This document shows, in pieces, positions 1 through 8,359 of a stretch of 53,374 nucleotides of DNA. Position 1 is the stretch's first letter. Each line of letters starts with the position of its first letter. Source of the stretch: RGIG3528 sp963649295. Its GTDB lineage: Bacteria; Bacillota; Clostridia; Lachnospirales; Lachnospiraceae. Below the pieces are notes generated by a model. The model saw nothing but the letters and a program-made list of their open reading frames with translations, searched no databases and was not told where the DNA came from. The stretch spans positions 1-53,374 of the forward strand of contig CAVJHK010000008.1 of NCBI GenBank assembly GCA_963649295.1. The letters are read 5' to 3'. The translations under genes and the position numbers were made by a program.

Positions 1-98
1 ATGGTCAACTGTGGAATGGCTCATATTTCTGTGAAACTATTGGTTCTACTTCTGATGAGAATATTCTCAAATATATAGAAAGGCAAAAAGTATTATAA
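1..98 (+). CDS. tnpA: IS200/IS605-family TnpA transposase, C-terminal end (partial)
   Basis: Reading from base 3, the frame runs into the TAA at 96-98 and ends in residues such as LWNGSYFCETIG and ILKYIERQK. This is the usual C-terminus of IS200-type Y1 (HUH) transposases, where the last helix follows the LW...SYF strand. TnpA cuts and rejoins single-stranded element ends through one catalytic tyrosine and an HUH pair; those residues lie before the window. The gene is cut by the window edge, so intactness cannot be judged. A frame-1 ORF starting at base 1 is a shadow. Confidence 0.72.
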   Translation, partial: GQLWNGSYFCETIGSTSDENILKYIERQKVL

Positions 99-231
99 CC
101 GGTAGGCTAGGAACTAGCCGAACCTAACGCTTGTGGACACTGTGTAAGACTTAGCGATACCGTAAGGTATTAGCCAAGCAGTAGTGGTTGAAGCAAGAAG
201 CTCGGTAACTTGTTGCCGAGTAGTTCACTTA
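99..231 (+). ncRNA. IS605-type right end resembling a TnpB guide (omega/re) RNA
   Basis: Directly after tnpA comes a structured, non-coding stretch. A small stem with a GTAA loop (ATACC-GTAA-GGTAT) lies near 160-173. The text GAAGCAAGAAG follows. A strong 9-bp stem (201-209 with 212-220, one G-U pair) comes next, and the stretch ends in TAGTTCAC at 221-228. This combination is what I know from right ends of Clostridia IS605/TnpB elements, where it forms the 3' part of the TnpB guide RNA and the next bases act as guide. No tnpB lies between tnpA and this end. The assignment rests on recall of the motif, not a covariance-model search. Confidence 0.55.
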
Positions 232-233
232 AA

Positions 234-259
234 ATATCCTGCCGGAACCTGCAGGATAT
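234..259 (-). terminator. Hairpin terminator at the end of the guaB-to-amidohydrolase operon
   Basis: A perfect 9-bp stem ATATCCTGC/GCAGGATAT with an 8-base loop lies 14 bases after the amidohydrolase stop. On the minus strand the stem runs into a short T tract (ATATTTTAAG). The IS right end finishes 5 bases away, so the hairpin separates the two units and may stop transcription from both sides. Confidence 0.6.
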
Positions 260-272
260 CTTGCTGTTTCTT

Positions 273-1070
273 TTATTCGATTTTTAAAAATTTTGCCGCA
301 TTTTCATAAAAAATCATCTTTCTTTCCGTGTCATTTAGCGGCATTTTCATGAAGCGCTCATATTCTTCTTCGTGGTCCCACATCGGATAATCCGTTCCAA
401 AAAACGTTCTCTCGATTCCGTGTTCCCGTATCATATCGGCAGCTTCTTTCGGATCTAATTTAAAAAGCGAACTTGAAGTGTCTATATAAAAATTCTCACG
501 TCCGAGCAAATATTTTTTTGATTCCTCCCATTCCGAATATCCGCCAAAATGTGCTCCGATCGCAATAAGTCCGGGCACCCGATCCAGCGCCCTTGCCATT
601 CTTACGGGATTTGAATATTCATAGCGGTAGTCTCCCGTATGAATAAGAACCGGAAGCTTTCCCGCAATTACCTTAAACATATCTATTGCCTTCGGCTCAT
701 CAAGCGCAAATTTTTGAAAATCCGGATGGAGTTTGACACCTTTAAGTCCAAGCGCAATTGCATTTTCCATATCACGCACAATATCTTCCGAAAAAGGATG
801 CAATGTCGCAAATCCGACAAATTCGGGATGAAGCTTACATTCTTCCGCAATAAATCTGTTTATCGAATCAACCTGCTTGGGAGTTGTCGCAACGGAATGA
901 ACAAGATAATGAGTACAGTTTATTTTTTTGCCTTTCTCAATTAGGTGCTCCGCTATTCCGTTTTCACACATCGGTATACCGTAAAAGTCGGCAATCGATT
1001 TTACCGCTCTGTCGGCAATCTTTTCGGGATAAATATGTGCATGAAAATCAATTTTGTTATATTCCTTCAT
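273..1070 (-). CDS. Amidohydrolase family 2 metal-dependent hydrolase
   Basis: A 265-residue TIM-barrel hydrolase of the amidohydrolase_2 type (ACMSD/uronate-isomerase-like superfamily). The N-terminal strand carries the metal motif DFHAHIYP (H-x-H). KGVKLHPDF follows mid-protein, a metal-ligand candidate lies in LIHTGDY near residue 145, and the late catalytic Asp sits in FFGTDYPMW near residue 227. The substrate cannot be read from sequence; decarboxylases and lactonases share this fold. It starts 12 bases after recO and is probably the last gene of the leftward guaB operon, followed by the hairpin at 234-259. The ribosome site (AAAAGGC) is weak. Confidence 0.85.
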   Translation of the reverse strand: MKEYNKIDFHAHIYPEKIADRAVKSIADFYGIPMCENGIAEHLIEKGKKINCTHYLVHSVATTPKQVDSINRFIAEECKLHPEFVGFATLHPFSEDIVRDMENAIALGLKGVKLHPDFQKFALDEPKAIDMFKVIAGKLPVLIHTGDYRYEYSNPVRMARALDRVPGLIAIGAHFGGYSEWEESKKYLLGRENFYIDTSSSLFKLDPKEAADMIREHGIERTFFGTDYPMWDHEEEYERFMKMPLNDTERKMIFYENAAKFLKIE

Positions 1071-1082
1071 TTTTTTTGCCTT

Positions 1083-1829
1083 TTAAAAAACATCAAGCAT
1101 TTCTTCAGACTTCATCATATGCCCCACATTTTTGTTTACCCATGCTGATACAACTCTTTCGATTTCCGAAAGCACGTTGTCATTCACAGTAAATGAAAAC
1201 AATTTTGGGAGCGGTGCTGAAACAATATATTGAAGAGCAAAAAGTGCCGAACGGCTTAATTTGATTTCGTCCGTTCTTTTTGCGCATGAATTACAATATA
1301 TGCCGCACGCATCCGTATCAAACCATACAAATTCGTCATTTAAACCTTTGTCGTTACAGCCCATACACTTAAAAATCCTCGGGCTTTCACCGTCTTCCGC
1401 AAGAAATCTCATTTCAAACGTACGCCTTATTAATTTCTTCGGCATAATATTTTTTTCAAGTGCACGCATGGCAACATAAAGAAGATTTAAAATTTGCCCG
1501 GGTTCAACGTTTTCACGTGTCATATATAACGTAAATTCCGAAAAATACATTCCGTAATATATTGCATCAAGATTTTCTCTTATGTCACCGAAATAAGTCT
1601 TTATATCCGCCGATTCAAGTGAGAAACTGTCTCGTCCCACATAAAGCTCAAATTCTCCGAACGCAAATTGCTGCGAACAAGCAAGAAGCGCACTCGTAGG
1701 TTTCCGTGCACCTCTCGCAAATGCAGATATTTTTCCTCGCTCATTCGTTAAAATTGTAATACGTCGGTCAGTGTCACCGACAGGCATTGATGCAATCACC
1801 ATGCCCGTAACTTTAATTTTGTTATACAT
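1083..1829 (-). CDS. recO: DNA repair protein RecO
   Basis: A 248-residue protein of normal RecO length. The N-terminal OB fold carries the family signature GDTDRRITILTNERGK followed by FARGARKPTSAL (residues about 18-50). The helical C-terminal part holds a CMGCND...CNSC zinc-finger pattern near residues 155-180. RecO helps load RecA on SSB-coated single-stranded DNA in the RecFOR pathway and anneals complementary strands. It lies downstream of era, the common Firmicutes order, with 104 bases between them that hold degenerate repeats. Confidence 0.95.
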   Translation of the reverse strand: MYNKIKVTGMVIASMPVGDTDRRITILTNERGKISAFARGARKPTSALLACSQQFAFGEFELYVGRDSFSLESADIKTYFGDIRENLDAIYYGMYFSEFTLYMTRENVEPGQILNLLYVAMRALEKNIMPKKLIRRTFEMRFLAEDGESPRIFKCMGCNDKGLNDEFVWFDTDACGIYCNSCAKRTDEIKLSRSALFALQYIVSAPLPKLFSFTVNDNVLSEIERVVSAWVNKNVGHMMKSEEMLDVF

Positions 1830-1865
1830 TTTTATAACATAACAGAGTCAAAACATAAACAACGT

Positions 1866-1945
1866 CAATCTGCGTTATTTTCAAGCCAATCTGCGTTAAC
1901 ATGCCGGCCCGTATCAGTCTCCGTTACCAAACATCAATCCGCAGC
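1866..1945. repeat. Degenerate short repeats between recO and era
   Basis: The 12-mer CAATCTGCGTTA occurs at 1866-1877 and 1887-1898. A two-mismatch copy lies at 1915-1926, and a partial copy at 1935-1945 overlaps the era stop codon. Spacing is 21, 28 and 20 bases. The pattern suggests past duplication of the era tail; no function is evident. Confidence 0.5.
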
Positions 1946-2896
1946 AAGCTCGTCATTATTGTATCCGAAATTCTTCATCATCTTTTCGGAATCGCGCCAA
2001 TCACTTCTGACCTTCACCCAAAGCTTCATATTTACCTTGCATTCGCAAAGCTTCTCAGCATCGATTCTTGCCTTGGTTCCTATTTGCTTTAATTTTTCTC
2101 CGCCCTTGCCTATAATTATACCCTTGTGACTTTCTTTTTCGGCATATATCGTGGCTTCGATGTCAATGCAAGGATCTCCAGTCTCCTTTGTCTGCCTTGT
2201 ATGCATTTTTTCGACCGTAACGGCAATTCCGTGCGGCACTTCGTCACCCAAAAGCCTTAGACATTTTTCGCGTATAATTTCAGCAACGATAACACGTTCC
2301 GGCTGATTGGTGAGCGTATCTTCCGAATAATACATAGGTCCGTAAGGAAGAAGCTTAAAAATCGTATCCATAAGTTCATTAACGCCCTTTTTCTTAAATG
2401 CCGAAATCGGAACCGTTTCCGTAAATTTATAAATATCGTTGTAAGCTTTTATGAGCTCTACAAGCTTTTCTTCCCTTGTCTTTTTGTTGTCGGACGTAAT
2501 TGTATCCGTCTTGTTTATAACAAGAACCACAGGTACGTTTACGCTTTTTAGCGTATCAAAAATAATCTGTTCGTTTATACCTGTTTTTGTTGCAGGTTCA
2601 ACAAGCATAAGTACAAGATCTGCATCCGAAAGAGACAGATTTGCCGCCTTCATCATATAATCGCCAAGCTTGTTTTTTGGTTTGTGGATTCCCGGCGTAT
2701 CAAGAAAAATTATCTGACCGCGAGAATCCGTATAAACCGTTTGAATTTTTGTTCTTGTTGTTTCGGGCTTTTCGGACGTAATTGCTATCTTTTGTCCTAT
2801 CAATACGTTCATAAGCGTTGATTTTCCGACATTCGGACGTCCGAGTATCGCAACATAGCCCGATTTAAAATTGTCACTCATCGATTCACCCGTCAA
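1934..2896 (-). CDS. era: GTPase Era
   Basis: A ribosome-assembly GTPase that binds the 3' end of 16S rRNA. The G motifs are visible: G1 GRPNVGKST (about 19-27), G3 DTPG, G4 NKTD and G5 ISAF. The C-terminal KH domain carries IIIGKGGEKLKQIG (about 262-275). The listed start is a TTG whose bases overlap the TGA of the upstream peptidase gene (TTGA). An in-frame ATG at 2881 (MSDNFKSG), preceded by GGGTGA, would give a more usual Era N-terminus and is equally likely. It is encoded between an M16 peptidase and recO. Confidence 0.96.
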   Translation of the reverse strand: MTGESMSDNFKSGYVAILGRPNVGKSTLMNVLIGQKIAITSEKPETTRTKIQTVYTDSRGQIIFLDTPGIHKPKNKLGDYMMKAANLSLSDADLVLMLVEPATKTGINEQIIFDTLKSVNVPVVLVINKTDTITSDNKKTREEKLVELIKAYNDIYKFTETVPISAFKKKGVNELMDTIFKLLPYGPMYYSEDTLTNQPERVIVAEIIREKCLRLLGDEVPHGIAVTVEKMHTRQTKETGDPCIDIEATIYAEKESHKGIIIGKGGEKLKQIGTKARIDAEKLCECKVNMKLWVKVRSDWRDSEKMMKNFGYNNDELAAD

Positions 2897-5811
2897 TTAA
2901 GGCTTTCAATATTCATAAACAGGTCCTTGTTTTCCTCAATGCTTTCCGTAGGACCGACAACGGCAAAGAAATTTTGGTTAAGCACTTCTTTCAGCACAGG
3001 CGCAAGTGCACGAATATCGGCAGGCGTACACGTTCTTTCGGCATCACGTCTCTTTTGAACTTCTTCATAACTTTCATCGCTCATATAATGACCAAACGAC
3101 CTGTTGCCGTTTGCACGCGGACTTCTCGGAGTATCAACATTTCCGAAAAATCCTATAATGGCCTTTGTCATTTCACGCTCGTCGGCTTCATAATTTTCTA
3201 TATAATTTACGACATTTTCGAACACTTCGTTTGTTCTCTTTAAATTGGGGTCACGGAAGGACGTAAAATCAACCGATCCGCCGGGTGCAACTCTGAATGC
3301 CGTGCCATAAGCTCCGCCCTTAACTCTTACTTCATTCCAAAGATATCCGTAAGTAAGCATTGACGTAAGAACATTTAAAGGTCCCGTGACTTCATATCCG
3401 AGAGCTCTCACATTTCCGCCTCTCGCAACAAAATTAACCTGTCCCGGTGTTTTAAAGCCTTCATTCTTTCGAACAGGATTGAATTTCAAAATTTCGGGCT
3501 GCTTATTGCTCAAAAGCATATCATAAATCTTCTTAAGCCCGGGATGCACATATTCAAGTCCCGCCTCATCCGAAACAATGCTTACAATGAGATTTTCTTT
3601 TGTAAATATCTTTTTTGCAACACTTTCAAGCTTCAGAGCAAATGCATCCGCATTTTCATCAAAATTATCGGTGATTTTTTTAACTTCCTCATACATTCCG
3701 CGTCCGCTTGCCGCATCATTAAATGCGTAAGGCTCGGATGAATAGCTTGCAACACGCTTTCTTGCAACGTTGGTTCCGTTATTCATATTGGATGTTTCAA
3801 GCGATGTTCTTCCCTCAAGCATAATCTCACGTGCACGCTTTTTGTCGGAAAAAACGGTCTCCGACAATATTTCCGCGATTATATCGGTCGTCTTGTCACA
3901 CATCTCATAGAGGCATCTGCCGGCAACCGTAAATACAGGCACATAGGAATTGTAATCCTTTGCATTTACGTAAAATGTCGTATCATATTCGATTCCGCCC
4001 GTATATTCATTAATAATATCCGAAAGCTCCCGATATCCGTGCTTCTTTGTATCGGTATATCCCAGGAACCATGTAAGAATTCCCGCATAAGGAACTTCTT
4101 CCGCACTCAGGCACTTAAGGTTAAAATTGAATCTTATATATGCTATGCCGTTTGTCTTATAATTATGCCAAATATTCTTTCCGATTTCCGGGAAAACGGG
4201 TTCGTTTTTGAATTCGGCAGCGTCTTTTTTGATATCATCAATCGAAAGAAGAGGAATCTTGCGCAAATCCTCGTCTGTTTCGGGCATTTCCTGATATGCC
4301 TTAAGAGCCTTTGTGTCATTGATAAGCTTGCTTATCTGTTCCTTTGTCATTGATGCCTTTAAGGCTTTAAGCTTATTCTTTAGGTCCTCGTTCTTTTCTT
4401 TGTTTAAGCCGACTTTCGGCAAAAGCGAAAGAACAATTCCGTGCTTTGAATTAAGGAAATATTCGCGAATAAGATCGGCAAACCATGATGTTCCTATCTT
4501 CTTTCTTACTTCCTTGTACATCGATGCCGTTTCGAGCATGTCAAACGGCTTGTTGTCGTCATAAATCCATGTGCTGTAAGCGGAAGCCCCGTATATAAGA
4601 CCTTTCGGTGTGCTTCCGAAATCTGCTTCGCGATATTTAAATTCGAGCAGATTGATTGCCGCATTCATGGTTTTTTCGTTAAGTCCGCCGTCTATGCATT
4701 TTTTAAGCGAATCCATAATAACGGAAACAAATTTGTCTTTAAGTCCCGGCAATGCGTTCTTAACGCCGATTACAAAATAAGGCTGCAAACACTCCCCGTC
4801 ATAATAAGCAAAAACATCGTCACCGATGCCTGCATCTATAAGAGCCTGTTTAACCGGTGCTCCGGGCGCGCTAAAGAGACAATAATTGATAAGCTCAAGG
4901 CCTAACCCCTTCATAAGGTCGTCATTGTCTCCCGCAAGAACGCTCATTGAATAAAAGCATCCCTTGCCGTCAGTCTTTTCTTCGTCAACGGAATAATATT
5001 TTGTTACGTCCTTTATGCAGCCGAAAGGCTTTTGAACCTTAATCGACGAATCAACCGAGATTTTATCAAACTCGGACAGATATTCCTTATCCATCCAGGT
5101 AAGCTGTTCTTCGATATCGACATCACCGTAAAGCCAAATATAGCTGTTTGCGGGATGATAAAACGTCTTGTGGAAATTTCTGTAATTTTCTATCGTAAGC
5201 TCGGGAATGACATCCGGATTTCCGCCGGAATCAACGCCGTATTCGGTATCGGGGAAAAGCAAATCCATGCCGTATCTGCTAAAAAGCGAATCCGGAGACG
5301 AATAAACTCCCTTCATTTCGGAATAAACGACACCGTTTAACGTGATATCGTCATCGGCATTTTCTAATTCATAGCGCCATCCTTCCTGCTTAAAGATTTC
5401 GTCTCTTTCGTGAAGATTGGGATGAAAAACGGCATCCATATATACGTCTTCAAGGTTTCTAAAATCCTTGTCGTTGCAGCTGGCAACGGGATAAATCGTC
5501 TTGTCGGGATAAGTCATTGCATTTAAGAAAGTATTGAGTGAGCCCTTGCAAAGCTCAACAAAAGGATCCTTAAGCGGAAACTTCTTCGAGCCGCAAAGAA
5601 CTGTATGCTCCGTAATATGCGCAACGCCCGTCGAATCCTTCGGGGGTGTCTTAAAGCCAATTGAAAAAACCTTGTTTTCGTCCTCGCTTTTCAGTACCAA
5701 AACACGGGCACCGGACTTAATATGATTAAAAAGATAACCTGTGCCCTGTACATCCGGAATTTCCTTTGTTTTCACAAGCTCATATCCCGGTATATTGTTA
5801 ATTTGCTTCAT
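2893..5811 (-). CDS. M16C-family zinc metallopeptidase (presequence-protease/insulinase type)
   Basis: About 972 residues, the size of M16C enzymes with two fused halves. The inverted zinc motif HxxEH is seen in AHITEHTVLCGS near residue 65, and the distal Glu region follows about 75 residues later. The C-terminal half has the usual RV(K)GGAYG-type loop (EVRVKGGAYGTAFR). These enzymes degrade short unstructured peptides inside a clam-shell chamber, probably in the cytoplasm as no signal peptide is seen. I place the start at the ATG at 5811, with AAAGGAAGG nine bases upstream. A longer frame to 5865 adds 18 atypical residues. The start lies inside the end of the PilZ gene, which suggests coupled translation. 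Confidence 0.93.
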   Translation of the reverse strand: MKQINNIPGYELVKTKEIPDVQGTGYLFNHIKSGARVLVLKSEDENKVFSIGFKTPPKDSTGVAHITEHTVLCGSKKFPLKDPFVELCKGSLNTFLNAMTYPDKTIYPVASCNDKDFRNLEDVYMDAVFHPNLHERDEIFKQEGWRYELENADDDITLNGVVYSEMKGVYSSPDSLFSRYGMDLLFPDTEYGVDSGGNPDVIPELTIENYRNFHKTFYHPANSYIWLYGDVDIEEQLTWMDKEYLSEFDKISVDSSIKVQKPFGCIKDVTKYYSVDEEKTDGKGCFYSMSVLAGDNDDLMKGLGLELINYCLFSAPGAPVKQALIDAGIGDDVFAYYDGECLQPYFVIGVKNALPGLKDKFVSVIMDSLKKCIDGGLNEKTMNAAINLLEFKYREADFGSTPKGLIYGASAYSTWIYDDNKPFDMLETASMYKEVRKKIGTSWFADLIREYFLNSKHGIVLSLLPKVGLNKEKNEDLKNKLKALKASMTKEQISKLINDTKALKAYQEMPETDEDLRKIPLLSIDDIKKDAAEFKNEPVFPEIGKNIWHNYKTNGIAYIRFNFNLKCLSAEEVPYAGILTWFLGYTDTKKHGYRELSDIINEYTGGIEYDTTFYVNAKDYNSYVPVFTVAGRCLYEMCDKTTDIIAEILSETVFSDKKRAREIMLEGRTSLETSNMNNGTNVARKRVASYSSEPYAFNDAASGRGMYEEVKKITDNFDENADAFALKLESVAKKIFTKENLIVSIVSDEAGLEYVHPGLKKIYDMLLSNKQPEILKFNPVRKNEGFKTPGQVNFVARGGNVRALGYEVTGPLNVLTSMLTYGYLWNEVRVKGGAYGTAFRVAPGGSVDFTSFRDPNLKRTNEVFENVVNYIENYEADEREMTKAIIGFFGNVDTPRSPRANGNRSFGHYMSDESYEEVQKRRDAERTCTPADIRALAPVLKEVLNQNFFAVVGPTESIEENKDLFMNIESLN

Positions 5812-6169
5812 TTTCCAAAGCCTTCCTTTCAAAGTCATCGAAAATATAATTGAGTACCGATGCAAGGCCTATAAAAATGCATCCGTAAGAGTACTCACCG
5901 CCCCCAAGATCGTTTTTCCTGATAATTTGAACAACGCAATAAAGCGAATTTTCGGGATCGCCAAGCTCAAGACGGGCATTGAAATAATAATCAACAGGAA
6001 ATTCACCCTTAGATCTGAAACCGATACCCTGTCTGGAAACATCAACTACCGTTATAGGCACATTCATATCAAGTAGCTCAACATCGGACTGCTTAAAAAG
6101 CTTTGAAATGCTGAGCTCAAGCTTTACGGGATACCTTTTGCTTCTGCGTTTTTCGACAATCTCACCCAT
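5798..6169 (-). CDS. PilZ-domain c-di-GMP receptor protein
   Basis: A 123-residue single-domain protein. Both halves of the c-di-GMP site are intact: RRSKR (RxxxR) near residues 8-12 and DVSRQG (DxSxxG) near 43-48. It should act as a cytoplasmic c-di-GMP sensor. The target is unknown, and no cyclase or phosphodiesterase is nearby. It sits 22 bases after guaB, and its 3' end overlaps the start of the M16 peptidase gene by 14 bases, so it is probably co-transcribed with both. Confidence 0.9.
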   Translation of the reverse strand: MGEIVEKRRSKRYPVKLELSISKLFKQSDVELLDMNVPITVVDVSRQGIGFRSKGEFPVDYYFNARLELGDPENSLYCVVQIIRKNDLGGGEYSYGCIFIGLASVLNYIFDDFERKALENEAN

Positions 6170-6191
6170 ACCTTCGAATTCTCCTTAAAAT

Positions 6192-7652
6192 TTAGTTTGT
6201 TTCTTCGGTACTGTAATTGGGAGCCTCCTTTGTTATATGTATATCGTGGGGATGACTCTCCTTAAGTCCCGCACTGCTTATTTTAACAAATTTTCCCGTA
6301 GTTTTCAAGGTTTCTATATCTTTTGCGCCGCAATATCCCATACCGGATCTGAGTCCCCCGAGAAGCTGGAAAACAGTATCTTCGACAAGTCCCTTATATG
6401 CCACTCTTCCTTCAACTCCTTCGGGCACAAGCTTCTTTGCGTTTGTCTGAAAATATCTGTCTTTGCTTCCGTTTTCCATTGCGGCAATGGAACCCATTCC
6501 TCTGTAAACCTTGTATTTTCTTCCCTGGAAAAGCTCAAATTCACCGGGTGCCTCATCGCATCCCGCAAAAATGCTTCCCATCATACATACGTTTGCACCT
6601 GCGGCAATCGCCTTTGTAAGGTCACCGGAATACTTGATTCCGCCGTCTGCGATAATCGGAATATCGTACTTTTTGGCGGCCTCGTAAGCATTCATAACCG
6701 CTGTAATTTGCGGAACACCAATTCCTGCAACAATTCTTGTTGTGCAAATGGAGCCGGGACCAATGCCCACCTTTACACAGTCCGCCCCCGCCTTGATAAG
6801 CGCTTCCGTAGCCTCATATGTTGCAACATTTCCCGCAATAATTTGAAGTGCCGGATAAGCGTCCTTAACTTCATGCACAACTCTGAGCACATTTGCCGAA
6901 TGTCCGTGTGCGGTATCGATTACGATACAGTCTGCCTTTGCTGCGACAAGTGCTTCGACACGCTTTAAAATGTCGTTTGTCACACCGACACCGGCGCCGC
7001 ACAAAAGTCTTCCGTGATCGTCCTTTGCGGAATTCGGATACTTAATCTGCTTTTCTATATCCTTTATCGTGATAAGTCCTTTTAAATTGCCATCTTTGTC
7101 TACAATCGGAAGCTTTTCCTTTCTCGATTCCCACAAAATCTTCTTTGCTTCTTCGAGAGTCACGCCTTCCTCTGCCGTAACAAGATTTTCATGGGTCATG
7201 CTCTCCGATATCTTCTTTGAATAATCGGTTTCAAATTTCAAATCGCGGTTTGTGATTATTCCGACGAGCTTTTTGCCGCGCGTAATCGGAACGCCCGAAA
7301 TTCTGTATTTTGCCATAAGCTCGTTTGCGTCCCTTAAGGTATGGTCCGGCGAAAGCGAAAAAGGATCCGTTATAACTCCGTTTTCGGACCGCTTTACCTT
7401 GTCAACTTCCTCTGCCTGAGCCTCGATTGACATATTTTTATGGATAATTCCGATGCCGCCCTGACGAGCCATCGCAATTGCCATGCGATGCTCCGTTACC
7501 GTATCCATTCCCGCACTCATAAGAGGAATGTTAAGCTTGATTTTCTTTGTAAGATAAGTGGTAAGGTCAACCTGATAAGGCAGAACCTCGGAATATGAAG
7601 GTATTAAAAGCACATCGTCAAAAGTAATTCCCGTTTCAACTATTGTTCCCAT
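6192..7652 (-). CDS. guaB: Inosine-5'-monophosphate dehydrogenase
   Basis: A 486-residue enzyme that converts IMP to XMP with NAD+, the committed step to GMP. The TIM barrel is interrupted by two CBS domains (about residues 95-205, ending in LKGLITIKDIEKQ). The active-site loop GIGPGSICTTRIV places the catalytic Cys at residue 303. The flap YRGMGS and the catalytic Arg region (RYFQ) follow. ATG with GAGGAAA upstream is convincing. It is first in the leftward operon, with its promoter at 7686-7714. The 5' leader is only about 25 bases, too short for a purine riboswitch. Confidence 0.98.
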   Translation of the reverse strand: MGTIVETGITFDDVLLIPSYSEVLPYQVDLTTYLTKKIKLNIPLMSAGMDTVTEHRMAIAMARQGGIGIIHKNMSIEAQAEEVDKVKRSENGVITDPFSLSPDHTLRDANELMAKYRISGVPITRGKKLVGIITNRDLKFETDYSKKISESMTHENLVTAEEGVTLEEAKKILWESRKEKLPIVDKDGNLKGLITIKDIEKQIKYPNSAKDDHGRLLCGAGVGVTNDILKRVEALVAAKADCIVIDTAHGHSANVLRVVHEVKDAYPALQIIAGNVATYEATEALIKAGADCVKVGIGPGSICTTRIVAGIGVPQITAVMNAYEAAKKYDIPIIADGGIKYSGDLTKAIAAGANVCMMGSIFAGCDEAPGEFELFQGRKYKVYRGMGSIAAMENGSKDRYFQTNAKKLVPEGVEGRVAYKGLVEDTVFQLLGGLRSGMGYCGAKDIETLKTTGKFVKISSAGLKESHPHDIHITKEAPNYSTEETN

Positions 7653-7685
7653 GGTTTCCTCGCTTTCAAAAAAAAGATTTTACCT

Positions 7686-7714
7686 ATTATAAATGTCCAA
7701 AAAAATAAAATCAA
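7686..7714 (-). promoter_or_regulatory. Sigma-A-type promoter of the guaB operon
   Basis: On the minus strand, TTGATT (7709-7714) and a perfect TATAAT (7686-7691) are 17 bases apart, about 35 bases before the guaB ATG. Confidence 0.72.
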
Positions 7715-7720
7715 CATAAA

Positions 7721-7759
7721 AATTGCACTCATTTGTTCTTTTAACAAATGAGTGCAATT
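7721..7759 (-). terminator. Strong intrinsic terminator of the groESL operon
   Basis: A perfect 17-bp stem (7721-7737 with 7743-7759) with loop CTTTT, followed on the minus strand by a T tract. It lies about 30 bases after the stop of the membrane protein gene and ends just before the guaB -35 element. Confidence 0.88.
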
Positions 7760-7787
7760 AAAGTTTTTAATAAGCAGGTTCTTTTGT

Positions 7788-8291
7788 CTAATACTCTGAA
7801 ACCTTTCTCGGGGATTTCTGCTTCATTTTGTGAATCATCTCCTCGCTCGGTTCAAAATAATAAAGCTTTTTTTGCGTTCCCGCGCTCATCGCGATTCCCC
7901 AAATGTGGCCGTTTGAATCGTTGCTTGAATAGTCCACCTTTTTTACTCCGTCATGGCGGTAGCCGTCAAGCGTATGGGAATTTATGGGAGCAATCTGAAC
8001 AGCTTCATCCATATCGATTCTTTCAAGATGCTTGCGGTTTTCGCCGTTCATTATCTTGTCAAAATCAAGCTGTCCGTCGCAAAAAACATATTCATATTCA
8101 ACATTAAGACGCGGAAAAAGGAAATATGCAAGGATTCCGAGCACAACCGGCACAATAAGTATGACAGCTTTTCCGAAGAGCAATGTGAGCAATATGCTTA
8201 TCACGATTCCCGCAATAACGGAACCTTTTATTAACACATCACGCGCCGATTTCTTTTTCTTTGCTCTTGCCTCGCAATAATTTCCTTCCAT
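7788..8291 (-). CDS. Small membrane protein of unknown function (possibly DUF6106)
   Basis: 167 residues. A basic N-terminus (RAKKKKSARD) precedes two close hydrophobic segments (about 22-40 and 44-60). A soluble domain of about 105 residues follows, beginning LNVEYEYVFCDGQLDFDKI. The layout matches a family I recall from Lachnospiraceae, but I cannot confirm the family number and no function is known to me. It follows groEL by 68 bases, ahead of a strong terminator, so it is probably read through from the heat-shock promoter. Confidence 0.7.
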   Translation of the reverse strand: MEGNYCEARAKKKKSARDVLIKGSVIAGIVISILLTLLFGKAVILIVPVVLGILAYFLFPRLNVEYEYVFCDGQLDFDKIMNGENRKHLERIDMDEAVQIAPINSHTLDGYRHDGVKKVDYSSNDSNGHIWGIAMSAGTQKKLYYFEPSEEMIHKMKQKSPRKVSEY

Positions 8292-8359
8292 TTACCTACC
8301 TCTTTTCAAATGATATATACTTACATGAAAGCCGGCTGCTGCGCTTTAAATCACTTTCA

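Noticed and set aside
1..78. Small frame-1 ORF beginning with ATG at base 1
   Set aside because: The tnpA-like sequence is in another frame of the same bases.
7653..7720. Purine riboswitch before guaB
   Set aside because: The promoter lies about 35 bases before the ATG, leaving no room for an aptamer.
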